Source: Fratercula arctica
Taxonomy: Eukaryota; Chordata; Aves; Charadriiformes; Alcidae
Direction: 5' to 3'
Length of the DNA stretch: 64,000 nucleotides
Assembly (NCBI GenBank): GCA_947846985.1
Contig: CANTUZ010000003.1
Coordinates: 97,548,704-97,612,703 of the forward strand
The notes under the pieces are model-generated. The model did no database searches. It worked only from the letters and a program-made list of their open reading frames with translations, and was not told the origin of the DNA. Of the stretch, positions 60,926 through 64,000 are shown in pieces. The position numbers and the translations under genes are program-made. How positions within the stretch are numbered: the first letter of the stretch is position 1; every line of letters starts with the position of its first letter.

Positions 60926-61421
60926 ATTCTGCTCAAAGAGTTTGACACCAGAAAGCCACAATACGAGCAGTTAACTATGGCTGGTGAAGGGATCCTAAAG
61001 AGACCTGGTGAACATCCACCTTCCCATGAAATTGTGAAAGAGCAACTGGCAGCTGTGGCACAAAAATGGGACAGCCTAACTGGCCAACTGAGGAACAGAT
61101 GTGACCGAATTGACCAAGCCATTGTGAAAAGCACAGAGTATCAAAGTCTACTCAGAAGTTTGTCTGATAAGCTAAGTGCCTTGGATAACAAACTAAGCAG
61201 CAGCCTGGCTGTGAGTACACAACCTGATGCTGTGAAACAACAACTGGAAATTGCTAGAGAAATTAAGGAGGAAATAGAACGGGAAATGAAGACTATAAAT
61301 GCAGCTCAAGCTCTTTGTGAAGAGCTTTCAGTGCTGGTTGGAGAAGACTATTTGAAAGCAGAACTTACAAGACAGTTAGATGGCATCTTAAAATCATTTA
61401 AGGATATTGAGCAAAAATCAG
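60926..61421 (+). CDS. DST: DST exon: spectrin rod
   Basis: Phase 0 to 1, 165 codons. [95 protein letters not shown], ending [10 protein letters not shown]. The WDSLTGQL...DQAIVKST helix pair is a clear spectrin repeat. Acceptor cttcccag, donor G|gttagt. Confidence 0.97.
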
Positions 61422-62391
61422 GTTAGTATTTATATACAGAAAAATAGTAACTAAGGCATAAAGTAAAGCATCATAGTCTCATTTGTCTTTATAGAGATGT
61501 TGAGTGAGCTGAGCCTAATGGCAGCTCTCTATTCAGTCCAACCCCTGAACATTTGTACATTAGAATTTAGGAAAGTCCTTACACCTTGAAAAGGTGAAAA
61601 CAATACTTGGGATCGCTAGTGAACAGCTTGGGAGAGAATTTGAAGCACAATAGCGGGGCTGCTTTTCTCACCTCTTCCTTCAGGTGCATCTTCACTGAAT
61701 TAGAATGCCAAAAGAGGATGCTGTTCATTAAGCTACCTAACAGCGTAGGTGCAGAGTGTAAACCCAAAATATCATTTGGCAACGCGCCAGTTTATGGCTT
61801 GGTGAAACACGGTGGTAACTATAAAACTTTCTGTAAAAGAAGGGGGCTGGTAATCTGCAGCCTTCCCTTACCCTGTGAACAACAGACCTGAGCAAGTAAT
61901 ACACTGCAAGCAATATCATACATTATTCTCCCTAGCAGCCTCCATTTTAGCTTTTTCATTTCCTCTGGTCACGAGGAACTTCAAAGGATCTTGCTGAGAA
62001 TACATATTGCCTGCAGGCCATCAGTTAGACAATACTAGGCTAGATTACTTAATCCCTGTGATTACACTTCATAATACCATGAAACACAACTCTGTGTTTT
62101 TTACTCCCGAAATCTACCTCAGTGGGATTTATGTAGACACAGGTTAGCTAAATTCACCTAATTTGATTCACATCCAAATGCCTTCGCTGCTCTGCTGTAG
62201 TACAGGCACAACTCTGTCCCTTGCAAGAAACTTGGTTGACTTGGTTGTCTTCCAGTTCAACACTACATACTAAGGACCATCTTTCCTTTCATTAATATTC
62301 ATTCATAATAGAATCAATATTAATTATTATGTCTTCACGGAATACTAGCAGGTTCTGATAATGAACCTCTGTGCTATCTTCTCTTTTGTAG
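61422..62391 (+). other. DST: Intron
   Basis: 970 bp; no recognisable element. Confidence 0.75.
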
Positions 62392-63866
62392 ATAACCACG
62401 TTCAGCAGCTTCAGTCAGCATATGCCGCTTCTCATCAGTTCCAGCAAATGTCTAAGGACTTCCAGGCCTGGCTAGGCAAAAAGAAAGAAGAGCTGAACCA
62501 GGCTCGTCCTGTATCAGCCAAACTTGATGCCTTGCAATCACTAATTGAAGAACAGAAAGATTTTAAGAAGACCATGACTGATCAGATTAGTTCATATGAA
62601 AGAATTGTTGCAGAAGGAGAAAGTATCTTACAGAAGACTCAAGGAGCTGACAAAGCAGCATTGCAATCCCAAATTGCCACACTCAGAAATAACTGGGATG
62701 AAATGAATAAGCAGGTAAAAGAAAGGCAAGAAAAATTAACTGATTGTCTGGAGAAAGCCCTCAAATACAAGCAGCATGTAGAAAATCTGCAGCCATGGAT
62801 AGAGAAGTGCCAAAGCAACCTGCGTGAATTAAAAGTCAGCATAGACCCTGTTGAAATAGAGAATTCTATTGTTCAGGTGAGGGCCTGGCAGAAGGACCTG
62901 GATAAACACCATGGGATGGTGGAGCTATTAAATAATACTGCTGAAAGTTTGCTCAGTGCAAGTCAAACAGATAAAGAAATTGTTCAGGAAGAAACTAAGG
63001 TGCTGAATCAGAAAGTGAATGTGGTCACGGAACAATTACACAGGAAGAGACAGTGCTTGGAAAATATGGCACAAAGGCTGAAAGAGTTTCAGGAATCATC
63101 CAGGGAAACTGAAAAACAGCTTAAAAATGCCAAAGAGCATCTGGAAGCTCAGAACTCACTTGGACCTCAGTCATTCAGTAACAAACACCTGACGATGATG
63201 CAGGCCCAGCAGAAGACCTTGCAGGCTTTAAAGCCTCATGTTGATTTAGCAAAAAAGCTTGCCCAAGACCTTGTGGTAGAAGCTTCTGATTCAGCAGGTG
63301 TTTCTGACCTTTTGCTCCAAGCCGAATCTTTGGAGCGAGAATACACTGCAGTGAACCAGCAGGTTGAAGATAGGTGCTCGTTCTTAGAGGCAAAACTTCA
63401 GGGAATTGGCCATTTCCAAAACAACATCCGAGAGATGTTCTCTCAGTTTGCAGAGTTTGATGATGAACTTGATAGCATGGCTCCAGTGGGGAGAGATCTC
63501 AAGGAACTGCAATCACAGAGAGAGGACATAAAATGTTTCCTGAAAAAGCTGGAGGATCTTATAATGAATAATGAAAATGCTAATAAAAACTGTAAAATGA
63601 TGCTAGCCACAGAAGCTGAAGCCTCTCCTGATCTTGTTGGTATAAAAAGAGACCTGGAAGCTTTAAATAAACAGTGCAACAAGCTACTAGACAGAGCAAA
63701 AGCCAGGAAAGATCAAGTGGAGGGTACTATTAGCCGTGTTGAGGAGTTTTACAGTAAGCTAAAAGAATTTTCCAGTCTGCTTGGGAGAGCTGAAGAACAT
63801 GAAGAGTCACAAGGTCCTGTTGGAATGGAAACGGAGACTATTAATCAGCAGCTGAATACATTCAAG
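62392..63866 (+). CDS. DST: DST large exon: several spectrin repeats
   Basis: Phase 1 to 0, 491 complete codons. [41 protein letters not shown], then [80 protein letters not shown] and [20 protein letters not shown]. It ends [20 protein letters not shown]. It covers about four to five spectrin repeats without an intron. The rod spaces the filament-binding N-terminal half from the EF-hand/GAS2 microtubule-binding end, which lies outside the window. Acceptor cttttgtag, donor AAG|gtagga. Confidence 0.97.
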
Positions 63867-64000
63867 GTAGGAAGACTTCTTTCTTACTGCTACAAAGTAT
63901 TTTACCACAATACAATTTTATTAGATATTATTGTGAAAGGGATTGGTTAAGTGCAGACCTTGGAGAAGTCTTGTTTCAGAGCAGTTGGTTCTACCTGCAT
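63867..64000 (+). other. DST: Start of the next intron (cut by window edge)
   Basis: 134 nt of intron after the donor at 63867. The next rod exon lies beyond the window. Confidence 0.9.

Larger units (their letters stand above)
1..64000 (+). other. DST: DST (dystonin/BPAG1) gene, internal part; both ends outside the window
   Basis: The window is a run of exons with consistent GT/AG borders and phases. Joined together they encode the rest of a plakin domain, then alternative middle modules, then spectrin repeats. The order and wording match human dystonin as I recall it, for example [26 protein letters not shown] at the e-isoform end, and [15 protein letters not shown] in the rod. Dystonin is a cytoplasmic linker that ties intermediate filaments, actin and microtubules to each other and to hemidesmosomes. 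The epithelial form is the BP230 bullous pemphigoid antigen, and neuronal forms support axonal transport. Predicted coding in the window is about 4,596 codons for the b-type path (exons below minus the e-exons and the unassigned exon). The paralogue MACF1 is less likely because its known forms lack the BPAG1e coiled-coil exon and several motifs read closer to DST. Introns shorter than about 1 kb not listed separately show nothing beyond splice signals. Confidence 0.97.

Noticed and set aside
1..64000. The paralogue MACF1 as the identity of the gene
   Set aside because: Many rod motifs are shared. However, the BPAG1e rod exon, its tail ending TGISSLYYNS, and wording such as [20 protein letters not shown] and RSCSKRDG follow DST, not my memory of MACF1.
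1..64000. tRNA, rRNA, CRISPR array or bacterial-type regulatory sites
   Set aside because: No cloverleaf with B-box-like motifs, no direct-repeat array and no operon features could be seen in this vertebrate DNA.

Overview
This window is vertebrate nuclear DNA and almost certainly avian. It holds one multi-exon gene on the + strand, split by AT-rich introns with GT/AG splice sites. Three fragments in the introns read as CR1 LINE 3' ends, the dominant bird retroposon family. One further intron block resembles an avian endogenous-retrovirus LTR. There is no operon structure, CRISPR array, rRNA or tRNA gene that I can support.

The gene is dystonin (DST, also called BPAG1 or BP230), a giant spectraplakin cytolinker. 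The window starts in an intron inside the plakin-domain part and ends in an intron inside the spectrin-repeat rod, so both gene ends lie outside. I placed 41 exons whose splice phases join without a break, and all but one read as close relatives of the human DST protein as I remember it. Exons at 713-12090 encode the rest of the plakin domain, including its SH3 domain. The last of these, at 11992-12090, is a splice hub: several different continuations accept its phase-0 end.

Three continuations are visible. (1) An exon at 13721-15457 of about 578 codons that I do not recognise and that ends in an in-frame stop. (2) The epithelial BPAG1e branch, with a coiled-coil rod exon at 16791-19562 and a terminal exon of plakin repeats at 20128-22044, followed by candidate poly(A) signals. 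(3) The long-isoform branch, resuming at 23410 and running through the very large plakin-repeat/acidic exon of the BPAG1b type (27763-33390) and then the spectrin-repeat rod (33606-63866). Skipping the 5.6 kb exon also keeps frame, which gives the BPAG1a-type product.

The products are related: the shared plakin part recruits membrane or junction partners. The e-tail and the b-exon carry plakin repeats, which bind intermediate filaments in this family. The spectrin rod leads to microtubule-binding modules outside the window. The most interesting items are the unrecognised alternative exon, a strong intronic hairpin at 8531-8604, a lineage-looking tandem duplication in the b-exon, and a 23-nt sequence duplicated inside and just outside the LTR-like insertion.
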